Positions 8,049-15,289 of a DNA stretch of 32,598 nt are shown here, piece by piece. The notes beneath the pieces were generated by a model. That model had not been told where the DNA came from. It worked only from the letters and a program-made list of their open reading frames with translations, and searched no databases. Source of the stretch: Thermoleophilaceae bacterium (GTDB lineage Bacteria > Actinomycetota > Thermoleophilia > Solirubrobacterales > Thermoleophilaceae); contig JAICJR010000013.1 of NCBI GenBank assembly GCA_025928345.1, positions 1 to 32,598 of the forward strand, read 5' to 3'. How positions within the stretch are numbered: position 1 is the first letter of the stretch; each line of letters opens with the position of its first letter. A program made the translations under genes and the position numbers.

Positions 8049-8570
8049 CTAATCCTCCGCGGTCTTCTGAAACAGGATGTGGTCCGACCACTCGCCCGCG
8101 ATCTGCAGGTAGCGCGGCGCCACGCCGATGCGCGTGAAGCCGTTCTTCTCAATCACGCGCTGGGAGGCGACGTTGTGAAGAAGCGTGCCGGCTTCGACGC
8201 GGTGCAGCCCGAGCTCACCGAACGCGCGCTCGCACACGAGGCCGAGCGCCGCGGTGGCGCAGCCCTGGCCGTTGTGGTCCTTCGCCACCCAGTAGCCCAC
8301 GTTGCAGCTCTGGAATGCGCCGCGCACGACGTTCGACAGGTTGATCGCTCCCACCACGTTGCCGCCGGTGAGGATCACGAACGGATATGCGCTGCCGGAC
8401 GAGCGCCGATCGCTGAGCTGAGCGATGTGCCGGCGCTGCCCCTCGAACGTGTAGAACGCCTCGGGCCGCATCGGCTCGAGTGGCGCGAGGAAGTCGCGGT
8501 TCTCGGCGTACAGCTGCGCCAGCGTGCGGGCGTCTGTGACCGCGAGCGGGCGAATGTCCACCGTTGCCAT
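8049..8570 (-). CDS. GNAT N-acetyltransferase, RimJ/RimL type
   Basis: A 173-residue acetyltransferase of the GNAT superfamily, which transfers acetyl from acetyl-CoA to an amine. The pattern is that of the RimJ/RimL branch: an N-terminal DIRPLAVTDARTLAQLY, a central VGYWVAKDHNGQGCATAAL containing the acetyl-CoA pyrophosphate loop (here NGQGCAT for the usual Q/RxxGxG/A), and LGLHRVEAGTLLHNVASQRV followed by EKNGF, the usual C-terminal motif. The substrate may be a ribosomal-protein N-terminus or a small amine; the sequence does not decide. The ATG at 8570 lies 7 bases after the stop of the upstream di-metal oxidase gene, so the two are probably co-transcribed. Confidence 0.88.
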   Translation of the reverse strand: MATVDIRPLAVTDARTLAQLYAENRDFLAPLEPMRPEAFYTFEGQRRHIAQLSDRRSSGSAYPFVILTGGNVVGAINLSNVVRGAFQSCNVGYWVAKDHNGQGCATAALGLVCERAFGELGLHRVEAGTLLHNVASQRVIEKNGFTRIGVAPRYLQIAGEWSDHILFQKTAED

Positions 8571-8577
8571 TGGCGGC

Positions 8578-9843
8578 TCAGCGTCCGAACAGCTTCTGCA
8601 TCCGCCAGAGCGCGATCGGGTTGCCCCGCGGGCGAAGCTTGCCCTTCAGCATCAGGGCACGCGGGTCGGCGCGGCCGCCCATCACGTCCACCCAGTCCGC
8701 GTAGCTGCAGCGGAGCGTCAGATCCGTGTGCGGCGCCTGCCCGCGGGACACGCTCGCGTCGCCGTTCTCGACGCGCAGGTACCACGGCTCCGCGTCGCTG
8801 AACTCCCACTGGATCGTCGTGGGCCGCCCGTGCGAGTGGCGCGGGTCCACCGACGTCCGCAGCGAGTCGAACAAGAGCTCGAGCACCTCCGGCTCGCTCG
8901 AGGGCCGGCCGTTCTTCTCGCCGAGCACACCGGCCTCCAGCAGCACGAGCGCTCGCCGCACGCGCTCCTCCACCGAGAGGTCAAAACGGATCGGCATGGC
9001 GGGCATCTGCTCGAGCGGCATGCCGGCGCTGCGCATCTTCGTCTCCATCGACCTCATGCCCTCGGCGAAGATCTCCTCGATCGTGAAGCCGAACACCTCG
9101 CTGTAGCGGCGGTCCCAGTTCGGCGGGACGAACACGGCGGCGGTGTAGGGGAACAGCTCGCGCAGGAGCTCGGCCACCGCGTCGCGGCATTCGGGGTCCT
9201 CCTCTACGAGGTCTGAGAGCAGCTTCACGCCGAAGCCGATGTGTCGCTGCTCGTCGAGCGCCACGTTCGCCATGCCGGAGCGGAAGCCGGGCAGGATCTC
9301 GCGCTCCTCGAGGTAGCTCTCGATGAAGTGCTGGCCCGGCTGGGCGAGCGAAGCCTCGATCACGATGTGGTAGAGCGCGATGCCCTGCGCGAGCTTGGTG
9401 CGCGAGCGGTCGCGGCGCAGCTCGTCGGCCATCCGGTCGAGCCGCGCGAACACCTTCTTGAAGCCCCACGTGAGCTGCGGGCGCGTGGCTTCGAGCGAGC
9501 CGGCGTAGCTCTCGCCGTTCTCCACGACCTCGCGCATGAAGCGCCCGAAGAACACTGCGTGGCGCGCCTCGTCCACCTGCTGAGTCGCGAGGAAGTACTT
9601 GTGCTCCTCGCGCGGAGCGGCGTCGATGAACGGCGACAGGTTGTCCGCCACCGAGTCCTCGCCGTGAAGGAACATCGCGTAGTTCCAGAGCGCGGCTTGG
9701 CGCTCCAGCTCGCTGAAGTCCTCGCGCCACTGCCGGCGGTCCTCGCCGAAGTCGATCTCCGTGGCGCTCCAGTTGCCCTTCTCCCAGCGGCGATACAGGT
9801 CGTCGTAGGAGACGCGCTGGAGCATCTGAAGGGGCTGCGCCAT
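8578..9843 (-). CDS. R2-like di-metal oxidase fused to an SCP2 sterol-carrier domain
   Basis: A 421-residue two-domain protein. Residues 1 to about 290 form a ferritin-like four-helix bundle of the ribonucleotide-reductase-R2/ligand-binding-oxidase kind. The metal-site motifs are in order: E62 (HGEDSVADNL), E92xxH95 (DEARH), E163 (IEASLAQPGQ) and E198xxH201 (DEQRH). All six usual carboxylate/histidine ligands are therefore accounted for. Residues of about 295-421 look like an SCP2/sterol-carrier domain (TTIQWEFSDAEPWYLRVENG, then DLTLRCSYADWVDVMGGRADP and a GKLRPRGN turn). Such domains bind fatty acyl or lipid ligands. The fusion suggests an oxidase acting on a lipid-like substrate, possibly a fatty acid bound near a di-iron or Mn/Fe centre; this is inference. 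The ATG is at 9843, right beside a perfect dyad in the divergent region. The GNAT gene follows 7 bases downstream. Confidence 0.85.
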   Translation of the reverse strand: MAQPLQMLQRVSYDDLYRRWEKGNWSATEIDFGEDRRQWREDFSELERQAALWNYAMFLHGEDSVADNLSPFIDAAPREEHKYFLATQQVDEARHAVFFGRFMREVVENGESYAGSLEATRPQLTWGFKKVFARLDRMADELRRDRSRTKLAQGIALYHIVIEASLAQPGQHFIESYLEEREILPGFRSGMANVALDEQRHIGFGVKLLSDLVEEDPECRDAVAELLRELFPYTAAVFVPPNWDRRYSEVFGFTIEEIFAEGMRSMETKMRSAGMPLEQMPAMPIRFDLSVEERVRRALVLLEAGVLGEKNGRPSSEPEVLELLFDSLRTSVDPRHSHGRPTTIQWEFSDAEPWYLRVENGDASVSRGQAPHTDLTLRCSYADWVDVMGGRADPRALMLKGKLRPRGNPIALWRMQKLFGR

Positions 9844-9844
9844 C

Positions 9845-9866
9845 GACGCCGGAGATTACCGGCGTC
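9845..9866. promoter_or_regulatory. Perfect 8-bp inverted repeat between divergent genes
   Basis: GACGCCGG and CCGGCGTC, separated by AGATTA, form a perfect dyad one base from the oxidase ATG (9843) and 17 bases from the glucose dehydrogenase ATG (9884). On DNA this is a classic operator for a dimeric regulator. On the oxidase mRNA it could only act as a hairpin if transcription starts further upstream. Half-site length and central position favour an operator controlling one or both divergent genes. Confidence 0.55.
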
Positions 9867-9869
9867 CCA

Positions 9870-9875
9870 TAGATT
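9870..9875 (+). promoter_or_regulatory. Possible -10 element of the glucose dehydrogenase gene
   Basis: TAGATT lies 8 bases before the ATG at 9884, the leaderless spacing seen elsewhere in the window. It sits directly next to the dyad at 9845-9866, so a protein bound there would cover the -35 region and block or recruit polymerase. Confidence 0.4.
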
Positions 9876-9883
9876 GCCGACCT

Positions 9884-10669
9884 ATGCCCACCAACAATGA
9901 ACCCCTCAGCGGCCGGCGCGCTCTAGTCACAGGTTCGGCCACCGGCATCGGCCGTTCCACGGCCAAGCGGCTCGCCGCCGACGGAGCGTCCGTGATCGTC
10001 AACTACGTCGGCCCGCCGGACCAGGCCGAGAGCGCGGTGAAGGAGATCGAGGGCGAAGGCGGCCGCGCGCTCGCCATCGCCGCGGACGTCTCCAACGAGG
10101 AACAGGTGCAGGCGATGTTCGCGCAGGCGCTCGAGGAGCTCGGCGGCCCGATCGACCTGCTCGTGAACAACGCCGGTATCGAGAAGCCGTTCAACGTCGT
10201 CGACATGCCTCTCGAAGAGTGGAACAAGGTGATCGCGGTGAACCTCACCGGCGCCTTCCTCTGCACGCGCGAGGCGGCTCGCGGGATGACGAAGGCCGGG
10301 ATCCCGGGCGCGATCATCAACGTGTCGAGCGTGCACGAGGTGATCCCGTGGCGCGAGTTCAGCCACTACTGCGCCTCGAAGGGCGGGATGAAGCTGTTCA
10401 TGCAGACAGTGGCGCGCGAGCTCGCGCCTCAGGGCATTCGCCTTGTGAACGTCGCGCCGGGCGCAATCCTCACGCCGATCAACCAGGACCTGATCGACGA
10501 CGCGGAGAAGCGCAAGGCCGTGGAGGACGAGATCCCGCTCGGCCGCACCGGCAAGCCGGAGGAGATAGCGGCGGCGATCGCCTGGCTGGCGAGCCCTGAA
10601 GCGGACTACGTCGTGGGCTCGACGCTGTTCGTGGACGGAGGGATGACGCTGTTCCCGAAGTTCATCTGA
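9884..10669 (+). CDS. Glucose 1-dehydrogenase (SDR family)
   Basis: A 261-residue classical short-chain dehydrogenase. The cofactor motif is TGSATGIG, then NNAG (LLVNNAGIEKP), the catalytic Ser in NVSSVHEVIPW, and Tyr-x3-Lys in HYCASKGG. The surrounding wording, SSVHEVIPWREFSHYCASKG, the NVAPGAILTPIN segment and the C-terminal GSTLFVDGGMTLFPKF, closely follows the Bacillus-type glucose 1-dehydrogenase that oxidises glucose to gluconolactone with NAD(P). It is probably a cytoplasmic tetramer. The N-terminal Gly-rich loop with an adjacent VNYVGPPD strand suggests possible NADP use, but this is not certain. The RpiR-type regulator follows 58 bases downstream on the same strand, which fits a role in sugar use. 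Confidence 0.85.
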   Translation: MPTNNEPLSGRRALVTGSATGIGRSTAKRLAADGASVIVNYVGPPDQAESAVKEIEGEGGRALAIAADVSNEEQVQAMFAQALEELGGPIDLLVNNAGIEKPFNVVDMPLEEWNKVIAVNLTGAFLCTREAARGMTKAGIPGAIINVSSVHEVIPWREFSHYCASKGGMKLFMQTVARELAPQGIRLVNVAPGAILTPINQDLIDDAEKRKAVEDEIPLGRTGKPEEIAAAIAWLASPEADYVVGSTLFVDGGMTLFPKFI

Positions 10670-10689
10670 TCCCTCGGACCGGCGTATAA
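10661..10689 (+). promoter_or_regulatory. Weak promoter candidate before the RpiR-type gene
   Basis: TATAAC at 10684-10689 is a good -10 hexamer; 17 bases upstream lies TTCATC (10661-10666), a poor -35 that overlaps the end of the glucose dehydrogenase gene. Transcription from here would give a leader of about 30 bases. Just downstream, GAA-N6-TTC (within GGAAGGAACTTTCG) is a short dyad that could serve for autoregulation. Confidence 0.3.
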
Positions 10690-10727
10690 CGGAAGGAACT
10701 TTCGCCTCGCGGTGGAATCACTCCGCC

Positions 10728-11582
10728 GTGAGCCGAGCAGGCACCAGTGCGCTGACCCTGAGCGAGGAGATCCGCCAGCGCTTCGACGAGTTCTCGCGTT
10801 CGCAGAAGGACGTCGGCCAGTACATCGTCGACCATCTCGACGAGGCCGCCTTCCAGACCGCGGAGGAGCTCGCGCGCCGCGCGTCCACCTCGAGCTCGAC
10901 CGTGGTGCGCTTCGCGCAGGCGCTCGGATTCGAGGGCTTCCCCGAACTTCAGGCGGCGGCACGTGACGAGTACCGCCGCGGGCGTGAGTCGTCGAACGGC
11001 GGAGCGCCTGAGCTCACCACGCAGCCGCTGTTCCCGATCGACCAGACGGACTTCGAAGCCTCCCTGGCCGCCGATCACACCAATCTCGAGGACACCGCGC
11101 GCAAGGTCGACCGCGACGAGGTGGCCGCGTCCGTAGAGCTCATCTCACGAGCCGAGCGGATCCTTCTCTGCGGCACAGACCAGATGGCGTTCTTCGCGAG
11201 CTACCTCCGCCACCTGCTGATGCTGCTCGACCTGCGCTGCGAGGTCGTGGCCTCGCCGAGTCAGGAGGGCCTGGCGCGCCTCGGCCGCATCGACGAGAAC
11301 ACGCTCGTGATCGGCTTCTCGGCCGGGCGCCCGCACCCGCTCGTGGTGCGCGCGATGAAGCTCGCGCGCCACCGCAAGGCGGACACGATCGCGATCGCCG
11401 ATGCCACGCTGTCCGAGGTCGCGAAGCTCGCCGACCAGCGCCTCTATTACTCGTCGAACGGCCCCGCGTACGTGCGCTCGCACACCGCGCTGCTGAGCCT
11501 CATCCAGTCGCTCGCGTACGCCGTCTACGCGCTCGACGAGTCCGCATACGCGGATCGCATCAAGGCTTTCCGGCTGAAGTAA
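10728..11582 (+). CDS. RpiR-family (HTH + SIS) transcriptional regulator
   Basis: A 284-residue regulator of the RpiR family. The N-terminal part (about residues 10-80) is the HTH_6 DNA-binding domain, with TAEELARRASTSSSTVVRFA followed by QALGFEGFPELQ, a segment very typical of the family. From about residue 110 a SIS domain follows (ERILLCGTDQMAFFASYLRH, then NTLVIGFSAGRPHPLVVRAM), which binds a phosphosugar in known members. It would sense a sugar phosphate and regulate sugar catabolism; the glucose dehydrogenase just upstream is the obvious candidate target. The start is the GTG at 10728. A hairpin follows the stop and separates it from the convergent small gene. Confidence 0.88.
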   Translation: MSRAGTSALTLSEEIRQRFDEFSRSQKDVGQYIVDHLDEAAFQTAEELARRASTSSSTVVRFAQALGFEGFPELQAAARDEYRRGRESSNGGAPELTTQPLFPIDQTDFEASLAADHTNLEDTARKVDRDEVAASVELISRAERILLCGTDQMAFFASYLRHLLMLLDLRCEVVASPSQEGLARLGRIDENTLVIGFSAGRPHPLVVRAMKLARHRKADTIAIADATLSEVAKLADQRLYYSSNGPAYVRSHTALLSLIQSLAYAVYALDESAYADRIKAFRLK

Positions 11583-11599
11583 GTAGGCCGGACGGAAGA

Positions 11600-11644
11600 T
11601 CGGGCCGCGAGGCCGCCGGGGAGTCTCAGCGGCCGCTGGCCCGA
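11600..11644. terminator. Two-part hairpin between convergent genes
   Basis: TCGGGCC (11600-11606) pairs with GGCCCGA (11638-11644), and inside it GGCCGC (11611-11616) pairs with GCGGCC (11629-11634). The structure fills the 65-base gap between the RpiR gene and the convergent small gene. It has no T-tract on either side, so it may act as a bidirectional or factor-assisted terminator or only protect mRNA ends. Confidence 0.5.
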
Positions 11645-11647
11645 CCG

Positions 11648-11830
11648 TCACGCGGCCAGCAGGTTCATCTCCACGCCGCTGTCGCGCTCCTCCGCTGGCG
11701 CGGGCCAGCCGACGATCGCGAGGCCGCAGCCGCACTCGCACGCCAGCAGCTCGACCTCCTCGAGCGGGCCGTACGCCTCGTAGACGGCCGTGCAGCCGTC
11801 GTCCGAGCAGATCAGGATCGCGCGTACCAC
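11648..11830 (-). CDS. Small cysteine-rich (zinc-ribbon-like) protein
   Basis: A 60-residue protein starting at the GTG at 11830 (MVRAILICSDDGCTAVYEAY). Cysteines at 8, 13, 31, 33 and 35 (CSDDGC and CECGC) could bind a zinc ion as a compact ribbon, with acidic PLEEVE between the pairs. The frame continues open upstream, but that extension is antisense to the LuxR-type gene and has the composition of a shadow frame. There is no clear Shine-Dalgarno sequence. It is divergent from the large regulator with about 80 bases between the starts. I do not know its function; a structural or nucleic-acid-binding role is a guess. Confidence 0.6.
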   Translation of the reverse strand: MVRAILICSDDGCTAVYEAYGPLEEVELLACECGCGLAIVGWPAPAEERDSGVEMNLLAA

Positions 11831-11875
11831 TCCAAAAGCGTGGGAGGCCGCCCGGACGGAAAAGGCGGACGCCGC

Positions 11876-11904
11876 TTGCGGTAATTGGCCTTCGCGGACA
11901 GAAT
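11876..11904 (+). promoter_or_regulatory. Promoter of the ATPase/LuxR gene, leaderless type
   Basis: TTGCGG (11876-11881), a 17-base spacer and CAGAAT (11899-11904) give the right geometry for a housekeeping promoter. Seven bases later comes the GTG at 11912, so the mRNA would start at or next to the start codon. This also decides between that GTG and the in-frame TTG at 11885, which would lie inside the promoter. Confidence 0.6.
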
Positions 11905-11911
11905 CCTCTGC

Positions 11912-14701
11912 GTGAGCCCCGCCGGTGCGAATAGCCCGGCGCCGCAGACCGCCCCACTGGTCGGGAGGTCTCGGGAGCGAAGCGAGATCGACGCGATGCT
12001 CGCGGAGGCCCGCGCCGGGAACGGGACCGCGCTGCTGATCCACGGCGAAGCCGGCGTGGGCAAGTCCGTCCTTCTCGAATACGCCCGCGAGGCCGCGAGC
12101 GGCATCCGTGTGCTGAGCGCGCTGGGAGTCGAACCCGAGTCGGAGCTCCCGTTCTCGGCGCTCGCCGATCTTCTGCGCGGCGGGGAGGAGGCGATCGAGA
12201 GACTGCCCCCAGCGCAGGTGGCCGCGCTGCGCTCGGCGCTCGGGCTCGAGCCTGGCAGCGCCGGTGACCGCTTCGCCGTCTACGCCGCCACGCGCAACGC
12301 TCTCGCCGCGATCGCCCGTGACGAGCCGCTGCTCGCGATCGTCGACGACGTGCACTGGCTCGACGCCGCCTCGCGCGAGGCGATCGTGTTCGCTGCCAAG
12401 CGCCTCGGCGACGAGCCCGTGGCGATTCTGTTCGCCGCCCGCGACGGCGAGGGCGCGCCCATGACAGGGCTCGGCCTGCAGGAGCTGGCGCTCGAGGGCC
12501 TGTCCGCGGAGGAGTCGGAGGAGCTCGTGGCGCGCACGGCTCCCGAGACGACGAAGCGCGTGAGGCGCAATCTGCACGCGGGCACCGGCGGCAATCCGCT
12601 CGCGCTTGTGGAGCTCGTGCGGGATCTCGACGACGCGCAGCTCGCGGGCCGGGATCCGCTCCCGGAGCCACTGCCGATCGGCAGGCGCCTCGAGCAGGTG
12701 TTCGGCGGCCGCGTGCGCGAGCTGCCCGCCCCCACCCGGCAGGCCCTGCTTGTCGCAGCTGCGAGCGAATCCGGAGCGATGGACATCGTGCTGGAGGCCA
12801 TGGAGCGGCTCAATATCCCGCGCGCCGCGCTCGACCCGGCGGAGTCCGCGGGCCTCATTGCCGTGAGGGAGGGCAGGCTCGCATGGCGGCATCCGCTGGT
12901 GCGCTCGGCGAGCTACCACGGCGCCACAGGGCCCGAACGGCGTGCAACGCATCTGGCTCTCGCCGAGGTGGCAAGGGAGGCCCGGCTCGAGGACAACCGC
13001 GCCTGGCATCTGGCCGCTGCGGCCGCGGTGCCGGACGAGGACGTGGCACGGGCGCTCGAGGACGTGGCCGCGCGCGCCCGCGCCCGCGGCGGGCTCGCGG
13101 GGGCAATGCGCGCGCTCGCCACTGCGGCCCGGCTCACGCCCGACGACGAGACATGCGCCCGGCGCGGCCTCGCGGCCGCGGAGGTGGCGGTGTCGCTCGG
13201 CGAGTCCGAGGAGGCGGTGCTGCTCGTGGCCCATTCACTCGAGAGAACGGAGGACCTCCGCATGCGCGCCCACGGCGAGCGGCTCCGCGCGCGAGTGGAC
13301 ATCCTCCGCGGCGTGCCGTCCGTGGGGCACGAACGGCTGGTGTCGACCGCCGAGGCGATCGCGGACGCCGAGCCCGCCCTCGCGGTGGAGCTCTTCTGCG
13401 AGGCGATCGTGGCCAACATGGCCGACGGCAACTCACCGGTGTTCAGAGCGACCGCCGAGCGCGCGATCGAGGTGGCGAAGGACGCGGGACCGGGCGCGGA
13501 CGCCCTGCCCGGCCTGATGCTCTCGCTCGAGATGCTCGCGAGCGGCGAGGGCGAGCCGGCGGTCGAGCTCTTCGATCGCCACCGCCACGCTGCCGAGAAC
13601 CCGGAGTTGTGGGAGGCGGCCCCGGAGATAGCCGGCATCACCGCGTTCTGCCTCACCTGGCTCGAGCGCTTCGACGAGTCCGAGCGGCTGCTCACTCGCC
13701 TCACCACCTGGGCGCGCGATTCAGGCGCGCTGCGTGCGCTCGCCTTCCCGCTCGCGGTGCTCGGCGACGTTCAGTTCCGCCGCGGCCAGTGGCCCGCCGC
13801 CCGCGCGTCCATGCTCGAGGGCGTGCAGATGGCCGAGTACGTCGGCGAGGTGGTCCTGCTCGCCAACAACCTCGCCTACCTGGCTCGGATCGAGGCGTGG
13901 CTCGGACGCGAGGAGGAGACCCGAGCGCACGCCGGGCGCGCCCTGGAGATCAGCGAGGGGCTCCGCCTCGGGGCCGTCTCCCCATACGCCTGGCACGCGC
14001 TCGGCGCCCTCGAGCTCAGCCTCGGAGAGCCCGAGCGCGCGATCGCCCAGATGGAGAACATCAGGCGGATCGACACGTTCTGGGGCGAACCCGGGCACGT
14101 CCTGTGGGAGGCCGACCTCATCGAGGCCTACATCCGCGCGGGCCGCGACAGCGACGCCGAAGAGAGCCTGGCCCGCTACGAGCGCATCGTGGAGCGGACC
14201 GGGCGGTGCTACGGGCGCGCGGTCCTCGCTCGCCTGAACGGTCTGCGCGCACCTGCCGGCGAGTTCGACGAGCACTTCGAGTCCGCCCTCAAATGGCACG
14301 ACGAGGTGGGCATGCCCTTCGCCCGTGCGCGCACGGCCCTGTATTACGGCGAGCGCCTGCGGAGGGCGCGCCGCCGGGCCGACGCTCGCAAGCATCTCGG
14401 GGATGCCGCCGCAGCGTTCGAGCGCCTCGGCGCGAAACCGTGGGCGGACCGCGCGCGGCGCGAGCAGGCCGCCGCGGGCGCGCGGCTGAGCGCCGACGCT
14501 GCCGCCCCCACCTGGAGCGACCTCACCGATGCCGAGGCGCGCGTGGCCGAGGCCATCCTCTCCGGCGCCACCTATCAGGAGGCGGCGAACAGTCTCTACC
14601 TGAGCCCGCGAACGGTGGAATTCCACCTCCGCCACATCTATCGCAAGTTGGGAGTGCGCTCGCGGAGCGAGCTGGCCGCCAGGCTGGGCGGCAGCGCCTG
14701 A
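11912..14701 (+). CDS. Large AAA-ATPase / LuxR-type transcriptional regulator
   Basis: A 929-residue regulator of the LAL/MalT-like type. The N-terminal ATPase module has PLVGRSRERSEI, the Walker A loop HGEAGVGKS and a Walker B strand LLAIVDDVHWLD. The middle, about residues 330-850, is a long Ala/Leu/Glu-rich helical array of TPR-like character. The C-terminus (LTDAEARVAEAILSG, SLYLSPRTVEFHLRHIYRKL, GVRSRSELAARL) is a complete LuxR-type HTH. Such proteins bind ATP and a small inducer and then activate specific promoters. The inducer and targets are unknown; neighbours give no clear pathway. The start is the GTG at 11912, 7 bases after a -10 element; the TTG at 11885 would add nine residues. 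Confidence 0.9.
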   Translation: MSPAGANSPAPQTAPLVGRSRERSEIDAMLAEARAGNGTALLIHGEAGVGKSVLLEYAREAASGIRVLSALGVEPESELPFSALADLLRGGEEAIERLPPAQVAALRSALGLEPGSAGDRFAVYAATRNALAAIARDEPLLAIVDDVHWLDAASREAIVFAAKRLGDEPVAILFAARDGEGAPMTGLGLQELALEGLSAEESEELVARTAPETTKRVRRNLHAGTGGNPLALVELVRDLDDAQLAGRDPLPEPLPIGRRLEQVFGGRVRELPAPTRQALLVAAASESGAMDIVLEAMERLNIPRAALDPAESAGLIAVREGRLAWRHPLVRSASYHGATGPERRATHLALAEVAREARLEDNRAWHLAAAAAVPDEDVARALEDVAARARARGGLAGAMRALATAARLTPDDETCARRGLAAAEVAVSLGESEEAVLLVAHSLERTEDLRMRAHGERLRARVDILRGVPSVGHERLVSTAEAIADAEPALAVELFCEAIVANMADGNSPVFRATAERAIEVAKDAGPGADALPGLMLSLEMLASGEGEPAVELFDRHRHAAENPELWEAAPEIAGITAFCLTWLERFDESERLLTRLTTWARDSGALRALAFPLAVLGDVQFRRGQWPAARASMLEGVQMAEYVGEVVLLANNLAYLARIEAWLGREEETRAHAGRALEISEGLRLGAVSPYAWHALGALELSLGEPERAIAQMENIRRIDTFWGEPGHVLWEADLIEAYIRAGRDSDAEESLARYERIVERTGRCYGRAVLARLNGLRAPAGEFDEHFESALKWHDEVGMPFARARTALYYGERLRRARRRADARKHLGDAAAAFERLGAKPWADRARREQAAAGARLSADAAAPTWSDLTDAEARVAEAILSGATYQEAANSLYLSPRTVEFHLRHIYRKLGVRSRSELAARLGGSA

Positions 14702-14714
14702 CCCGCGCCGCGTC

Positions 14715-14733
14715 GTTGGCGCGTTGGCGCCAA
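14715..14733. repeat. Tandem 8-bp repeat ending in a 10-bp palindrome
   Basis: GTTGGCGC occurs twice in tandem (14715-14722, 14723-14730), and the second copy runs into the perfect palindrome TTGGCGCCAA (14724-14733). It lies 13 bases after the stop of the large regulator and 56 bases before the small membrane protein gene. It could be a protein-binding site for the latter, but no promoter hexamers can be assigned with confidence. Confidence 0.4.
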
Positions 14734-14789
14734 GAGGGGTTCGATCGTGCTTGGAGAAAGGAAAACCCGGGCATATCGACGATCTCCCG

Positions 14790-15230
14790 ATGCAGCGACC
14801 GCGCTCCAAGACCCTCATCCGCCAGCTGCGGCTCGCCGCGGTGTGCTCGATCGCCTACGGCGGGGCGGCGGCGCTGTTCATGCCGGGCGTGTGGCCGCTG
14901 ATGCCGTTCCCGGCGGTCGGGCCGGTGCAGATAGCGGCGGTACTCGGGTTCATGTTCGGTCTCATCACGCGCAGAGGCTGGACGCTCGCGCTGCCGCTCA
15001 CGGTCCTCGTGGCGCTCGACCCGCCGCAGAGCGGCATCGCGGGCGCGTTCATCGCACTGCTCATCATCTGGCCGTTCTCGGCCGCGGGCTCGGTGGTGGG
15101 CATCGGGGTCGGCCGCGTGCTTCAACGGCAGATGCTGCGCCGCACCCTCCGCGCCGCGCAGAGGCGCGAGCGCGTGAAGAAGCAGCGCTCCTCCGCGCCC
15201 GTGAGCGCACCCGGCGCCGCCAGCCTGTAG
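14790..15230 (+). CDS. Small integral membrane protein
   Basis: A 146-residue protein of unknown function with four hydrophobic stretches: LAAVCSIAYGGAAALFM, then PVQIAAVLGFMFGLI, WTLALPLTVLVAL, and a longer GIAGAFIALLIIWPFSAAGS. The N-terminus is basic (MQRPRSKTLIRQLR), and the C-terminus is a strongly basic tail (RRTLRAAQRRERVKKQR), so both ends are probably cytoplasmic. The start is the ATG at 14790; in-frame codons upstream add only hydrophilic residues. No Shine-Dalgarno sequence is evident. It follows the large regulator by 88 bases and precedes pdxS by 59 bases, with hairpin-forming sequence on both sides, so it is probably a separate unit. Confidence 0.65.
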   Translation: MQRPRSKTLIRQLRLAAVCSIAYGGAAALFMPGVWPLMPFPAVGPVQIAAVLGFMFGLITRRGWTLALPLTVLVALDPPQSGIAGAFIALLIIWPFSAAGSVVGIGVGRVLQRQMLRRTLRAAQRRERVKKQRSSAPVSAPGAASL

Positions 15231-15255
15231 CTCATTGCGCCGTTGTATGACGGGA

Positions 15256-15273
15256 CCCGCGGCGAGCCGCGGG
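15256..15273. promoter_or_regulatory. Perfect 7-bp hairpin upstream of pdxS
   Basis: CCCGCGG-CGAG-CCGCGGG is a perfect stem with a four-base loop, directly followed by GATAAC (15273-15278), a possible -10 hexamer of pdxS. It may end transcription from the membrane protein gene or be an operator overlapping the pdxS promoter. It has no T-tract, which makes the simple terminator reading weaker. Confidence 0.45.
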
Positions 15274-15289
15274 ATAACATGAGCATGCG

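Noticed and set aside
11648-13234. 528-codon minus-strand frame as one long protein
   Set aside because: Only the last 60 codons, after the GTG at 11830, look like a real protein; the rest is antisense to the large regulator.
12883-14901. 672-codon plus-strand frame inside the ATPase/LuxR gene
   Set aside because: It is extremely Arg/Gly/Ala-rich and overlaps an intact gene whose Walker and HTH motifs lie in another frame.
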